Below, piece after piece: positions 30,481 through 45,400 of a stretch of 64,000 nt of DNA (its first letter is position 1; each line of letters opens with the position of its first letter). Position numbers and translations under genes: made by a program. This DNA comes from Alligator mississippiensis (Eukaryota > Chordata > Crocodylia > Alligatoridae). Under the pieces are notes generated by a model. The model ran no database searches. It was not told the DNA's origin and worked only from the letters and a program-made list of their open reading frames with translations. The DNA is taken from positions 54,165,434 through 54,229,433 of the forward strand of contig NC_081828.1 of assembly GCF_030867095.1 (NCBI RefSeq). The letters are read 5' to 3'.

Positions 30481-33400
30481 GTGAGCGGGGGTGGGGGTGG
30501 CCTGCGGGCGCTGCCTGTGCCCGGAGGAGGCCGAGGGGGCAAGGGGCGCCTCCCACCCCCGCGCAGGGCCCCTCTCGGGCGGGGTCTGCCCCCGGCCAGG
30601 AAGGAGCTGGGGATGCCCACACCCCCGGGAGGAAGGGCTGGAGGCCAGCGGTCAGCAGCAGCGCACTGGCCCCAGGGGTGAGACATGGGGGAGTCACCTT
30701 ATTCACATGAGGCAGCTGCCTGTGGCCATGAAGCATCTCAGCCCTTTAGGCAAGGTCAAGCATGGTCGTGTGGCGGGAGGGGGGTTACTTTCCTCCAGTC
30801 ATGAAGTTGGGAGTCGGTGCAGCGCCTCGCTGGAGTTTGACCGCTCAGCGGGCCCACACGTGACCCCCCGGTGCCAAGCAAAACCCCATACAGGTTTGCT
30901 GAGTGCTCTGGATGCCTGGGGTAAGAAAGGCAAGTGAGCAGCAGTTGTTGGACTGCTGGAAGCTCCCACGGTCTCACCTGAGCATGCAGAGCTGTGCAGG
31001 TTTTCTTTGTCAGAGCTGGTGAGGTTGCGTGAAGACGGGCCCTGAGGACCAAGCTCCTGGTTCAGTGCTTCATAGGATGAGCAAGTTCTTGAAGTCTAGA
31101 AGGCGAAAAGTGCTAGGTACCGTTCTGGGCACTAATGGGGCCTGCTCCTTCGGCTCTGAATCCTCATTTCTCCTTCTGGAGTGGACCAGATATGACAACA
31201 TGCACCGTTCTCAGTGAAGACTTTAGGCAAGGAAGGATTTGGTACCAGTGACTGTGCTAAAAGGAGATGCTCATCTCATCTGAAGTCTTGGAGAGTGAAG
31301 TAAGAACCTCTGAGGAGGCAATGCAGTTAATACTCTTTACTGTTCTGAAAGGCCTTCTGTCCAAGGCCCCCAGTTCAGTAATTTTGGCTGTTGCCCCCAC
31401 ACTATTAATTTCCAAATCTCTACCTTTCTCTGTCTAGTCACATGTTTCTGGCTCCATCTGACTTCTCCTTGGTTGATAAGATACAGTTTAAAATTCATCC
31501 ATCCAAAACCAAATTTCTTATATTTACTCTTTCTTGTTTTGCTATTGACAATTCCCCTAACCTTCTTGTCTCCCATGCCTATAATTGGTGTTGCATCTGA
31601 TTTTGATTCTTCTTTTTTGACCCATCCCAACACTCTATTAACATCTCTCACATCTATCCTTTCCTCACTATCTTCAACAGTGCTGCCTGCCCTCCTTGCT
31701 GTTGAATTCTTTTTTATTTCAGCTATCCAGATAGTTACCGTTCAAGTTGCATTTGCTCAGTCAAAATCACTTGTCTTCTTCCCCCACCCTCCCTTTGTAA
31801 AATTGTTCTGTTAACGTTCTTTATCCTGTCACCCCAAGTTCAAAATCCTCTTCACTCAAATCTGTGCCCTTTCTTTTCATCAGGTCTTTGCTTATCTCTC
31901 CACTTATTTCCTAGCTTTGCCTCATATACGAACAGCGCCTAGCATAATAGAACTGAGGAATCTTGAAATTAGTGTAAAAACTTTTTGGAACGGTTCTACT
32001 TTTTGCTGAAACCTTATCTTCTCTTAAAAAAAAAAAAATCACCTTAGAAGTTTCTTGTTGGTTTTCTTTACATTTCTCCCTCACCACAACCGTTCTTTGT
32101 CTTTTTATTAACCTGCTTGGATAGTAAGTATTTGGGACAGAGAAATTGCGTGATCCACCGTTGTAAAGTATTTTTTCTGACAAATATTGGCGAAACTGGA
32201 GAATTGACAGTTTACTTGTGGATTACTGGGGCCCAGTACTATTCGGGAAACAAGTTGGGAATAGAGCCCAGGAATCTTAATTTATGTTTTACTAGGCCTG
32301 GACCTTAGCAAGAAGGCTATCTTTTCTCTTATGGTGACATAAGGATTCAAAGTTAAATCCACTGATGGGAGAATAAATGTGCTTAAGGATGCTGATGCAT
32401 AAGGATAGGTAACAAAAAAGCCTACTAGCTGCTTTACAATATATGAAGGAGACCTGAAAGGCTTTTGTGAAGTGTTTTTTTTTTTTTTTTCTGTATTTTT
32501 AGATAGGACATTCAGGTCTCTTCTATTTAAGATGGCTCTATAATAATTGGAGAAGTAGTGAAGTAATGGCTTTGTGAGAATTGAGAGGCTGAAAGAAGAA
32601 TTAATAAGGGAATAGATTTTAATTCTCCAGCCTTCATTATGCATTTGACTTCATTATAGAGCATTTAGGGTAAAGGGTGTCTTTAAAGATTCAAGACTCT
32701 TTTCTATCAACATGCAAGAGCTGACAAACTTCTGAAACTCCTACAGAAACCTCCTAGCAAAATTGTGGGAGGTTAAACTTCATATGCTTGATCTTTCTGA
32801 GAGAGTGAGAAACAAGGAGCAAGGAGAAAAAAAAGCATTTGTAGGTCAGTATGAACGATAAAGATATAAAAAAAAGGCAAAACACCAGTTCTTCAAATAT
32901 CCTTTGCAGATTGTTTTTAAGGGTAGTTGATTGCTTTACATAGGTTCTTGTAGACTTACGTGTCTGTTGCTGCTGGATTCACTCTTGCGGTAATGCACTC
33001 TGTTCTATTTGCATTTATGGACAAATAAGGAAAACATCAGAAATGCTGGTCATGGCTTTGTATTAAGTCTGGTGAGAGGAATAGGAAGGTAAGAGATTGA
33101 AGCCATAATTACATTCAGGCATTTGAGACCTCTTTCTCATTAATGTTTTTTCAGGAATTGTAGTCCACATGGCTTGTCAGTTCAGAGGAAAGTAGTGCCT
33201 AGGGTACGTCTTGTGAATCAAAGTATTTTTGATTTGGATATCTCTCACTCTCAGGTTATTTTGGGAATCCCCAGGTACTCGCCCCACAGCTAGTTGTTAA
33301 TCTTACAGGAACAGACTTGTCTATATTTGAATGTCTCTTGTGTGTCCTGCTGCAGGTGGAAGAGATGCCTAAAAAAACCCACTCCTAGCTGCATAATCTC

Positions 33401-36400
33401 TGATGAGGAACTACATGGAGAACAGTCTCCAAAGCTCACTGTCACTTCATCCCTCTTTTAAAAGACACTAGTAGGGGAGGTCAGGGTCAGGATGGAGGAA
33501 ATGCTGAGTGTATATTTGAAGTAACTTCACATAGATGCAGGCTGTGATTCTGTAAAGAATTATGTATATGCTTAATTTCATGCTCAGCAAGCATTGACTT
33601 CATTACAATTTTTTGCTGTACATAAAGCTAAACATGTGCATTATGTCTTATAAGATTTGTTCCCAATTCTAATATTATTGGTGATTTGCCAAAAGGAAAG
33701 AGCTTGGTGTATCTGTCTGGACTTGGGGGTGGGCCAAGCAGGTAGTTTGGGAGAAAAAAAAATGTAAAAAGCCACCCAGAAAAACCCACAAGCATAGAAG
33801 CAAATTTGATGTGAAATTAGTGGATGTCATGATGCCATTTTAAGTAGCATTTAGGATGGAACTGAACTTTAATAGAAACCTTAATGTTTCTCTTTATTTT
33901 ATCTTTCTTCATAGAAGATGAAGTTCACTCTTTCCTTTCATGTCTGTATTGAGGGAATAATTGCATAAATGTTAAATAATAAATCTGTTGGTACCTTGAA
34001 GCTGTAATTCAGGTGTATTTCATGAAGGTGAGGACTTCAGTTCTTAGCTAAATGTACCATTACTCTTATTAGACCACAGCATCTAGGACTTTGGTAATTC
34101 AATTACCTTTTAATTTTATGCTTACACTTAGAAATTCTAGTGCTGACAAATCAGTAGATAGCTTCTTTAGGTTCTTTAAATTCAGACTGTGTATCAGTCC
34201 TTGTAGAAAGGCTACTTTCCCTTTTACATATGTCCTGTTTCTTCTCTTGACTGCCTCTTTGCTGTCTCCCTATCATCTGTTCAATGGCACATTTAATCAT
34301 TTCTTCAGTGTTACCAGAGTAGCTGTACCTAGCCTTACAGCACAAGATTCTGATAAAGCCCAATTAGATCATAACCAATAAAGGCATTCACAGTGCTGCT
34401 TGAATCTAAGGCAGGAGGTGGACAATTATTTGGGCTGGAGGGCCACTTAAGGAGTTTTCATGAGCTGTTGAGGTTCTGGTAGGGGGGTGCTGTGGAGAAG
34501 CCAGTGAATCCCATCTAGCCCACTGACCACCACCAAGAGCCTAAGAGAGGGCTGTACCTCATACTACTCCAGTCTGTCACAGCTGGGACCAGGCTGGACC
34601 TCACAGCACACAGACTCCTCTGCACCTCCATGTCCATCACTCCCCAGCTTCCTGTTGTCGCTGTGAAGTCTTAGCATTATGGTCACGAGCAGCTGGGCCT
34701 GCACAAGGTGGGCTGTGATGCAGCATGCCAAGTAGCTGTCCCACCTGCTGCTATTAGCTTATGCTGTTGGGAAAGTTGGGGTTAACTGCCTGGACTTAGT
34801 GCCCCACCCACCGGCATGGACTCATTTTGTCAGGTGCTCATGTCTGTGGCTCATTTTGGCAGGTGGGTGGGCCTGGTTGCCAGTGGCTATGGTGCCAGGA
34901 CTGTGCGGCCACAGGGCCAGCTGGGGGAGGAAGTGGGGGAGGGAGGGGAGGTAGAGTCTGCACTGCCTGGCCTGGCCCAGCACTGGCTGTGGCAGAGGGG
35001 GTGGTGTGGAGCGCAGCCCTCCCTCCTTAGGCCCTTAGCAGTGGCTGGGAGGCTGGATATGGCTCATGGGCTATATTTTGCCCACCCCTGATCCACGGGC
35101 TGGCCACAAGGTACCAGGTGCTCATAACTATCTAAGGATGAAAACACATTGAGAAAAGCTAAAATTACATTTTTAGGTATAATCTTGCTGTTAACACAGG
35201 ACTCTGTAAAACACTACTATTTATTGTTTGTTTGTCTTGATATCTGAAATAAGTAAACACACTGGGTACTAGAATTGCTGCTAACTTTTGACACAAGTAG
35301 CTCTTCTGAATCTTAATGTAAGATTACATTACAGGGTAATGGTATAAATGGAGGGGGGAAAAATGACTGTAGATGTAAGTTGCTACCTGTGTGTCTGTTA
35401 TAAACTGGCAATGTTTTGTGGGCATTATATGAGAAGAGGTGCTTAAGGAGGATAGAGAAATAGCTTGGTAGAGTTTTAGGGGGAATATTATTCCAAACAT
35501 GAAAAACCATATGGAAAAATATTAAAGTTGTTGTGGCAAGGGAAGAAGAGATTAAGTGTGTGAACCAGTTGGTACTGATGCTGAAGGAGGTAACTGATGC
35601 ATTTAAACGTGGGGGTTATGGAAACGGGTTAAATTGTGCAAGGCCTTGAAAATGTGTACAAGAGGCTTACTCTGATGCAGTGAAGAAGCAACAGCAATTG
35701 GAAGAATTTGAAGATGTAGATCATGTGGTTAGAATGATGGGACAGACTGCGATCTTAGCATGTTTGAATGGGTTTGAGAGGAGCTTCAGTAGTGAAACTT
35801 TTCTCTGGCCTTGACTAATTGAGGCATGAGAGGAAAGCTTTGGATCTGAGAGGGGTTGCAGTAGTCAAGGCCAGAGAAGTATTATTCAAGACACAAGAGA
35901 GGCCTTGACAAGACCTTAGGCAAAATAAACTAGAGAGACATTTGTTAAACTGGTACAATATCTTATGTGCTATATGTGTTTTTCCAACTCTGGACTGTAC
36001 TCAAATATTCCTGTTTGCAACGGTGATTAATATGCCTCTTTTCAGTTTGGAGTAGCTAACAGTCTGACTTTTCCTTCATCACACCAAACTTCGTAAGTGC
36101 TTTTGTCACGATCAGGTCGGTCTCTTACTGTGCTGTATTTGAAGTTAACAGCAAAACAATGGTCTAGTATCCTAGATGAGCAGGTCACTGCAAGTATGTT
36201 AGAAATATGCTCCATCTGTTCTGGCTTCTGTTTGCTTCTAGAGGCAATTCACTATTGATCTAATCAAGTGGTTCTCAGCCTTTTTAGCCTCAAGGTCCCC
36301 TTTGTACCTCTCCTGAATTTTCAGCACTCCATTTGAGAATCCATGGGCTACAACCTAACTTCAGAAAAGGCATGGATTGGTGCCCAGAGGATAAAATAGT

Positions 36401-39400
36401 TAAGAACTACTGATCTAGCTGGTGTCAAGTGATGGAAGGACTTAAACAAGCTTGTGCACTTTCTACTGTTTGCCCCTTCCCTGCCTGTACCTGAGGGAGA
36501 AAGGGAAGTCTCTACTGGAGGCCGTTCTTGTGGGGTCTCACATGGCTGCAACTGCTCCTGGACCCGCTTCTGCATGTCCTGGGAATGGAAGGAGCACAGT
36601 GGACAAGCCAGGCTACAAAATGTGGTTCTGATGCTATGCCAGCTGCCTGAAGCAGAACATGCTGCTGCCAGTGTGGGAGTAGATGGCATAGGGCAGGGGT
36701 GGGCAAAATGCAGCCTGGGGCCCAGATGCAGCCCGCCTGGCCATTCTATCTGGCCCATCCTAAAAAATTTAGAAAACTTATATTTATCTGCCCTGGGCTG
36801 CCTGTCATGCGGCTCTTGATGGCTTGCCAAAACTAAGCAAGCGGCCTTCTGCCCAAAATAACTGCCTGCCCCGGCATAGGGGCTGCCAGGGGGAGAGCAG
36901 TAGTGGCAGCGGTCCCTAGAGGAGTAGCTGCAGGTGCCACTAAGTAGTTGGGGCAGGCATGGTGCACCATGCTGGGGGAGGAGAGCTTTTACCTTCTCAC
37001 AGGGGCTGGATGACATAGCACCTTTAATGGGATCCTTCAGCACCCTGGTTGAGAGTCACTAATCTAACTTGTTTCTTCCTACTTTAGGGGTCAGCAACCA
37101 TTTAGGAGCAGTGTGCTGAAATAATGCAGTTTGGTCTGAGGCTGGTTGCTACCTATGACCAGCTTCTAAATGGTTTTGCTGCTGAATTGCCACTGATATT
37201 CTGGCTCTGGGGTTGGATTAAATCACTTGGTGGGCTGTTTTGGTTGTTTTTTAGTGTATGAGGAAGGGGGATCCTATGATGGGTGACTAACTGATGCTTG
37301 ATTGAAAAGTTCCTGGGGGGGCACCTAAACTTCAAAGGAGCATGTCCAAAGGAAGGTACCAACTGTGGAATATTAGTTTGAATGGAGTATCAGAGGAAAC
37401 CAGCTTGTTGACCTTCAGTGGAAGACGCAGGGCAGCTTTTTCCATCAAACGTTTACTTGGTGATTATTGCTGAGCTCCTGTGTTTTTCTGCTATTCTAGA
37501 ATAGGTCTCTTTATTGTGGGCTGTTTTAATATTGGTATTTTAACTTGTTGTGCATCCAAGTACCACAGTGATGGCCTTATTAAAAAAAATGAACTAAATC
37601 ATTGATTACAATAAAAATAGCATGGCATTCAAATAACTTATAAAATCTTATAACCTTTTTATGTGAAAGATACTCCAGTAAAAACTACTTTCCCAAACAA
37701 GACTAACTCCCCTCATTCAACAGACCTTGCCAGTTGGCTTGAAGTACTAGCCTTTGCAAATAAAGCTTTACTGATTCCAGGTGATCAGAAGCTGCTGTAT
37801 CCTATCTTTTGTTGTTTGCTGAGGGAATGTGCTTTAAATTTGAGATTTGATTATTGGGAGAACAACTGCTTAAATGAGAACAAACTGGCTCATTGCTCAA
37901 AATGGCCTGGGTTCATGTAAGAAGGATCAGACTTGAACATTTGGGGAACTGCTGCTTTGAGCGTGCGTGTGTGTGTGTGTTTCTCTGGGGACAAATAGCA
38001 GCGGTACATAGTTGTGCCTCTGCTTCTTGTCCCTGGGGAATGCTCGTGCACATGTGCTCTGGTGCATAGCAAATTGCCCTGGGTGGTGTAGTGGAGGCTG
38101 GCCCCTCCAGCCTTAACTGGGGTCCTGGGTGCTTCCCAGGGCTCCAGTGGCGGTGATCCAGCACACTGAGACTGGCTGGCAGCCAGAGCATGGCTCCAGT
38201 TGGCCAGGCTTCAGTTTTGCACAGTGCATGCTGCTACTACATGCACTGCCCTGCTTTTTTTCTAGATGTGGGGTTTTTTGACACCAGAGTCTCTTGTCAA
38301 AAAATCACTTGCTGCGCTGCAAATTAGCAGCACAGTGAATGCCTGCATGTGCAGCGTGTGCGCTTTGCATCACCTCACACAGGTTTGCAGCACTGCATAC
38401 AGCACGTGCACACTTGTTTGGATGTGCCCTTGGGATCTTGACTTCCTTGCTGCTCGGTTTCAGCCAATGAAGGTCAGGAAAAGTAATTCTAGACCTTTTT
38501 TGTAGCAGTAGGAGAGGGAGGAGATGGCAATTGACCTATTGGAACATCAGCTGTACCACTGCTCCTCTGATCTTATTGAAGGAAAAGCTTCAGTGAGTGT
38601 TGGAGTCCCGAAAATAATGTTCCATCGCTGCCGCTGTTATAATGACTCAGAGTAGCAGTTTCTTAATAGAAGAACACAGTCCTCAAAGGGGATGACAGAA
38701 GAGTAATGAAGAGTTAATCTAAGATCCTGATTCAAAACTTGAAACCCCTTCATCACTTCATTTAAAATCTGCATACACGCCCCTGGAAAGGAAAATGAAA
38801 CTTAACTTAAAACACAGTCTTATATTTAGGGACCTACCTAAATTGTGACCAAAGTTTAGCAGCACCTTTAATTTCACTCTTTGCTGTGTCCGCCCTCCTG
38901 TTCCCTCCTCTCCTGCTGCTGAATGGATAAGAGGCAATAAATGCTGCTTGGCTACTCTACAGCAAGGGGGCAGGGGGAAAGCAGTGAAAATAGCAAGATT
39001 AAAGGTACCACTGTACCACAAACTTCCACTGTGATTTTGGTAGCTCCCTGCTTATATTCCCTTACTGCAGCTTAAGAAAATCATACGTTTGTTTGTGGGA
39101 CTTTTTTTTCAACATACTGCTGTTGAGGTGGTATGTTGTGCTCTAGGAAGCACAAGTGAAGACTTTTCTGCAAAGGCTGTTGCTATCTGGATTCTCCTTC
39201 ATCTTCTGTCCCTTCCTCCTTCATTCTTTGTTTTGGGAGATCCTAATATGTGGTGTAGGGCTACATAAGTAATCAAGGCTCTGTTTGCTTTGTCCTCAGC
39301 ACCTCATTGCTGTCTGCAGTGAAACTGTGACTATAATGATTTCATACCATACAGGTTTAGTCAATGTGTATTTATTTTTGCTGTAGGTCACAAGGGTGCT

Positions 39401-42400
39401 TAGAGTACTACCATTGTACTGATTTCATTACCAGAATCTGCTTGGTTGGCTCTGTCCTCTGAGTGTTACCTTTCTAGTCTTTAGATCATGCATGTAAATC
39501 TGGTGACCTTTTCCTCAGTCTGAAAGCTTTAGGTCTGTAGCATTGTTCATATAGTATTAATGACTAGATGACTAATTGATCTTGGAAGCATTTCTCAGCC
39601 CTCCAAAATAAATGGAGGAGCAGTAGAATAATACAGGTCTCATTGTTGTCATCTTTCCCATTTGGGCTCCCAAGAAGAACAGACATGGTTTTGATAGTGT
39701 CAGGCAGGTTCCCAAAGTGAAGAAAGGCTGGCTCAGGTGATGTCTTCATAGCGTATAGTTATGTTGCATTGAATTACTTTACTCACTGCCCATGTGCAGT
39801 GTAATGCTTAGAGTTAAGATGGAATAAACTTCTGAGCCATGTTGACCCAGCTTGATTTTTCCTCTTTATATTCTAGTAGGACTTTTGGATGACTCACTCT
39901 GGCTTTTGTACTTGAGGGATAATTCTGTGGAACCAGAAGGGCCTGAGTCTTGCAATTGGTTGCACTGATGTTAGTGACTGACTGAATTTCATTAATGGGA
40001 CTCAAATCAAGACCTTTAAGGTACTTTGGGGTCTGGCCAAAGTTAATTTTCTCTTCAGCCTCTAGGACAGAAAACATTAAGTTATTCTTTAAGAGCTGCT
40101 TGTGATGTTTCTGATACATCAGTTAAAAGTTTTACCATCTCCAATGGCACCATCCATCTTAGCTTTTCCTCTTGTCTAGTGTTTGTACATGTAAATTTTT
40201 TTCCCTCTGTAATCTTCCTATTTTGCTAGATTCAATTCATGTACTTGGTATTATATTGTAACATTCATAAATTTCCCTAGGTTCCAGTTCATCTTGGCTG
40301 CTTGCAGACGTTTAAAAAAAAAAACAAAACCCAGACAAATGAAAAAACATGCTTTACCGGAAGAAGCAGTGCATTACTTTGACCTGGCTCTACAGTGTCT
40401 ATATAGATCAGGCACTTCAGCGGGGTTTTTTGTTTTTATCTACATTTTGTCGGGGTTTTATCTGATTTTATCTAATAGCTGATTAAATCAGCTATTAGAT
40501 AAAAGTGACAAAAAGCTCCACTAAAGCGCCTGATCTATACAGATGTTGGGTAAGCCAAGTTCAGCTAACACAGTGCCTCTTTTGGGCATGTGGTTGGCTC
40601 AGTGTGTGGACATATGGAGTTCAAATTTAACGTGCTATTTTTTCGGTTTGTATGTTTTTGTTCATTTTTGTTCTTTTTTTTTTTAGTCTCCAAGCAGCCC
40701 TTCTTTCTAGGAGAAAGCTCCATTCGGGGCAAGTGCTCAGTCTGTTTTACCTACTTCATGTTTAACTCTGGAATATTGGAAAAGCCACTTCATACATTGG
40801 AGAGTAAAGCTCTTTGGCACTAGATGCACACTACCATCTTCTCTTAAGATTTATTACCAAATGTCTTTTAGCCTGGCCCATGGCTTTGAGGATTCCATAG
40901 CAGACCAGTCACTTCTCATCACTGACACTATGGAGCATTTGGATTCTTAAATCTGTTGAGGTAGCTTTATGTTAGAGGTGCACCAATACACGAGTCCGAT
41001 ATTGGATTGGCACTGATATAAAGAAAATTGATTGCATCGGAAATTGGCCTGATGTGGCTTATAATTTGGCCAATACATGCCCTTGCATGCGTTCACCAGC
41101 GCAGCGTGGAGGCAGCAAGGAGCACAGCCCGGGGTCATGGAGAGCTGCGTGCAGCTGATAAGTTTGTGGTAGAAGGGGAGGAGGGAGGGAAGGGGCATGG
41201 GGGGGCAGATCAATGTCCCCCTCCCCCGGTGAGGGAGGGAGTGGGGCAGGCGCTGCCCAGCGGGGCAGGGTGGGGTGTGGAATGGAGCTGTAGCTCATCC
41301 GGGGGGGGGGGTGGGGAGGGTGACTCCTGCCACTGTGTGCACCCTGGGAGAGTGCGGAGTGGGGGTTGGGGGACTGCCACTGTGGGCTTGGGCTGGGGCT
41401 GCCCTGGGCTCTTCCCGGTGCATGGAGGCTGTGCTCGGGGCTGTGGTGCCACACTCAGGGCTGTGCTCCCATTGCATGGGGCCTGTGCTCGGGGTGGGCT
41501 GCAGCGGTGTTGGGAGAGGGGCTATGGGGGGCAGGGTTGCTGCCACCCCAGATTTTACCATAGACCCACCCTTGCTCATCGCCCTGTCCCAGTGCCACCG
41601 TCACTCACCCTGAGCACAGCCTTGCCCCCACCCCTCCGTCCTGCACCCCCTGGATGAGTCGTGACTCCATCCCATGTCCTGCCCTGGCTAAGCAGTGCCT
41701 GCCCCAGCCCCGCTCCCTCCCTCGCCACAGGGGCCTTGGATCTGCCCCTCCGCGCTCTCCATCCACCACAACAGACTTACAAGCTGCACGCAGGTGTATC
41801 AATAGTCAGATCAGTTTTGGTTGATATGTCTCCTTAAAAATCAGCTATCGGTATCGGCCCCCAAAATCTCTATTGGTGCGGCACTGCTTTGTCTGACAAG
41901 TGACACTTTGGTTTTTGGACCTTCCTGCTCTTAGTTTATTTTGAAGAAACTGGCAACTAATGGTGCTTTGACTAATTTTAAAACCATTTGGAGAAGGCAG
42001 GTGATTGAGTTTCCCAAACAAGACCAGGTGAGACCAATGTCAGGTACTTCTCAAATTGCTGTATATTGTGATGGTTCTTTCTAGCTGAAGAGAGAAGTGA
42101 GTGGGGGCAGAAGAGATAAGGTGCCTATGGGTTTCCTGTGAATATTGATGAAGGTGGTGGGCACAACTGAGATGGGTGTTTCTTAAACAGGTGTTCAGTG
42201 CCAGGGGAAGATGTATGTATGTATTCTGTGATCGTATAGCATTTTGTGCCACAGAACTTTTGTATCATTCAGCACACTGTCTGAAGCTGCTTCAAAAAGA
42301 AATTCAGGTTGTGCAGTGAAGGAAATCATGTTGGAACCAAATCTTATTTGGTGTAGGTATACAGGGTCTGAGGCAGCGGGTTGTGGGAAGAGAAAGGAGG

Positions 42401-45400
42401 TCAAGTAGCTAATGCAAGTGCAGGCTTCCCTCTGGAATTGGATTCTGTCCTGTTTTTGGCCACAGAGTTGAAAGGCCTGTTAACACCAAGAACTTCTCCT
42501 GAATATATGCCTAAAGTAAATTCTTGTCTCCTAGGTACAGCATTAACTTAGTATTAACTACATTATGAAGGAACTAAATTCCAAGTTCCATTGTAAGGTT
42601 CTCTTGGGATTTGCATGTAAAAAAAGAAATTTGTTTTTTTAAATGTTATTGTTGTGTCGTGTTCCTTCTCCTCCCCTCCCTCCCCCCCCTCCCCCCAGCT
42701 TTACAACATGTATGCTTATTAAAGCTATGCATGCATTTACTTTAAGGTCGAAGTATTTCAGACTGACTCCTTTTAAAACTTTGAAATAGGGAGTGCAACC
42801 TTTTTGCATATATCTACCTAACAAATTGCTGAATTTTGCCCTTGAAGACTTTAGACCCAAGTAAAATTAAAGTCTTGTATTTAGTTAAGAAATGTTTTTT
42901 AAAAGTGATTTTTTTTTTAAACTGCAGATTTAATTACTAGCTTATTCTGTGGAGGCTATTTGATGTATTATTCATCAACATTTGGTGAACAATGTATTAT
43001 AATTTCAGGTGTCAATGTTATGAAAATTTGCAAGAGAAGTAGCATAGACTCTTATCTCCTCCAGAGTTAATGCTTGCCTAAGATACCAAGACCAAGGGAG
43101 AGGGAGTTCTTCAATGTTTTCTTGTGAAACAGGCCAACAAATCAGTTGAGGTGACCAGCATCGCTGGCCTATGTCTTTTATACCTAACCTGTAGTGTGCA
43201 ACATTAAAATTGTTATTATTTATCTTGGGACATTCACAAGAGAGAGGGTGCTTTGGCTAGAGACTGTAGGGCTTTGTGGAGTGGACAGACCTTCTGCATA
43301 CGCCCAAGTCTATATCTGAGTAGTGCTCAACCCCCAGTGCTGTCACCTGGCCTGCGGGGCTTCCCACAGACCCAAGGGAATCCTCCTGGACTGTGAGCCT
43401 GTGGGCTAGATCAGCCAGATGAAGGTGTCATTGAGCCCTGCTCTCAGTGCATGGGGCTGGGCAGAGGTGATGCAGGGCTGGCCCTGTGCCATTTATTTGG
43501 CCCTTGCAGCCAAAAGGTTGAGCACCTGTAGTATATCTTAACAAGAGTGAGAACTCCAGTAGCCTGGAGTTACTGGGCAGGAGGAGGAGGAAATACTCAT
43601 AAATTCCAAATGGTACTATAAAAGGGAGATTTAAATAGTAAAAGTGACTTTGAACCTGAAATTGTCAGGAGATGTTAGTCTTTCTTGTTTCTCTCCTAAA
43701 GAGCAACTCTGCCTTCAGTCTTCTGTGTACCTTAGAAAATTTGTGGAAAAACTGTACTGTCTCCCACAGAGTCCAGAGTTGCACAGCCTTACTAGTTAAT
43801 AGATTCATAGATATTAGGGTCGGAAGGGACCTTAGCAGATCATTGAGTCCGACCCCCTGCTCTGGGCGGGAAAGAGTGCTGAGGTCAGACAACCCCAGCC
43901 GGGTGTCTGTCTAGCCTCCTCTTAAAGACCCCCAAGCTAAGGGAGAGCACCACCACCCTTGGAAGCCAATTCCAGATTTTGGCAACCCTTACCGTAAAAA
44001 AGTTTTCTGATGTCTAACCTAAATCTGCTGTCTGTCAGTTTGTGGCCATTGTTCCTAGTTACTCTAAGGGGTGCCCTGGTAAACAGAGCATCTCCTATTC
44101 CTTGGTGGTGCCTCCCCCCCCCCGATGAATTTGTAGGTGGCTACAAGATCACCTCTTAGCCTTCTCTTGCAGAGGCTGAAAGAGATCCAGGGCCCTCAAT
44201 CTCTCCTCATAGGGCTTTGCCTCCAGGCCCCTAACCGTATGAGTGACCCTCTTCTGAACCTTCTCAAAGGTCCACATCCTCTTGAAGCGTAATGACCAAA
44301 ACTGGATGCAGTACTCCAGCTACGGCCTGACCAATGCCACATAAAGGGGAAGTATTACCTTCTTGGACCTGTTTGTCATGCACTTGCTAATGCATGAGAA
44401 AGTGCGGTTAGCTTTACCGATCACTTCATCACATTGACGACTCATGTTCATCTTGGAGTCGGCAGTGACTCCAAGATCCCTTTTTGCTGCTGTGCTGCTG
44501 AGAAGGTCTTCCCCTAGCCTGTAAGCGTGCTGTTGATTCCTTCTTCCTAGGCGCAGCACCTTGCAGTTGTCCTTATTGAACTGCATCCTATTCTATTCTG
44601 CCCACTCTTCCAACCTGTCTAGATCTGCCTGTATTCGTTCCCTAACCTCAAACGTGTTAACTTTACCCCATAATTTGGTATCATCTGTGAATTTGGATAG
44701 AGTGCTTTCTATGCCCTCATCCAAGTCACTGATGAAGACATTGAACAGCACCAGTCCAAGGACTGAGCCTTGCGGGACTCCACTGCTGATACCTTTCCAG
44801 GTCAATACTGACCTATCCACCACCACTGTCTGGGTGCGACCCCCTAAGCCAATTTGCCACACACCTGACTGTGTAATCATCTACATCACAGTTGCTCAGT
44901 TTATCTATGACAATATAATGCAATACCATATCAAAGGCCTTCTTACAATCCAAGTAGATGACATCCACCTTGATTCCTGTGTCTAAGCATTTGGTGACCT
45001 GGTCATAAAAAGAAACAAGGTTGGTCGGGCGGGATCTACCTGCTGTGAATCTGTGCTGGTTGCCCTTTAGCATTGCTTTCCTCGCTGGACTCCCACAGAT
45101 GTGATCCTTAATAATTTTAGGGCCTTGCAGGTCAAAACCAGCACTTAAATCCCAATCCTTTTCTCCAAAACATTTTCTCTTTGTTCTCTCTTCTCTGCTG
45201 CTTGTTGCCATCCACATCCTCAGCAATTACAAATCGTACCAGCTTCCTAGTTGCCAAAAGGCGTATCTATCCAGGGGAGAAATTTTAATGGCTTAGTTAC
45301 TACTGTGAATGACTTTTCTCAGAATAATAGTTGCTTTACTTCTCTGTTCTAAAAGCATGCTAATTTGGAAATAAAATTTATTATATTTCATAAATAACTG

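Larger units (their letters stand above)
29830..30690 (+). promoter_or_regulatory. SMG7: CpG island promoter of SMG7
   Basis: Very GC- and CpG-rich compared with the AT-rich flanks. It has no TATA box near the expected start. Visible motifs are CCAAT in cagccaatggg (about 30009-30018), an inverted CCAAT (gcattggc, about 30135), two ETS-type sites (gcggaagtg about 30081, ccggaagtg about 30112), an Sp1-type ggggcgggg (about 30098), TCTCGCGAGA at 30248-30257 and AAGATGGCGGC at 30339-30349 (YY1 type). This set is typical of housekeeping promoters. From the YY1 site I infer a transcription start at roughly 30250-30335. Confidence 0.85.

Noticed and set aside
29962-30937. Long open frames on both strands of the CpG island
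   Set aside because: GC-rich sequence lacks stop codons by composition. The frames are Arg/Gly/Pro-rich, overlap each other, and run across the SMG7 exon 1 splice donor.
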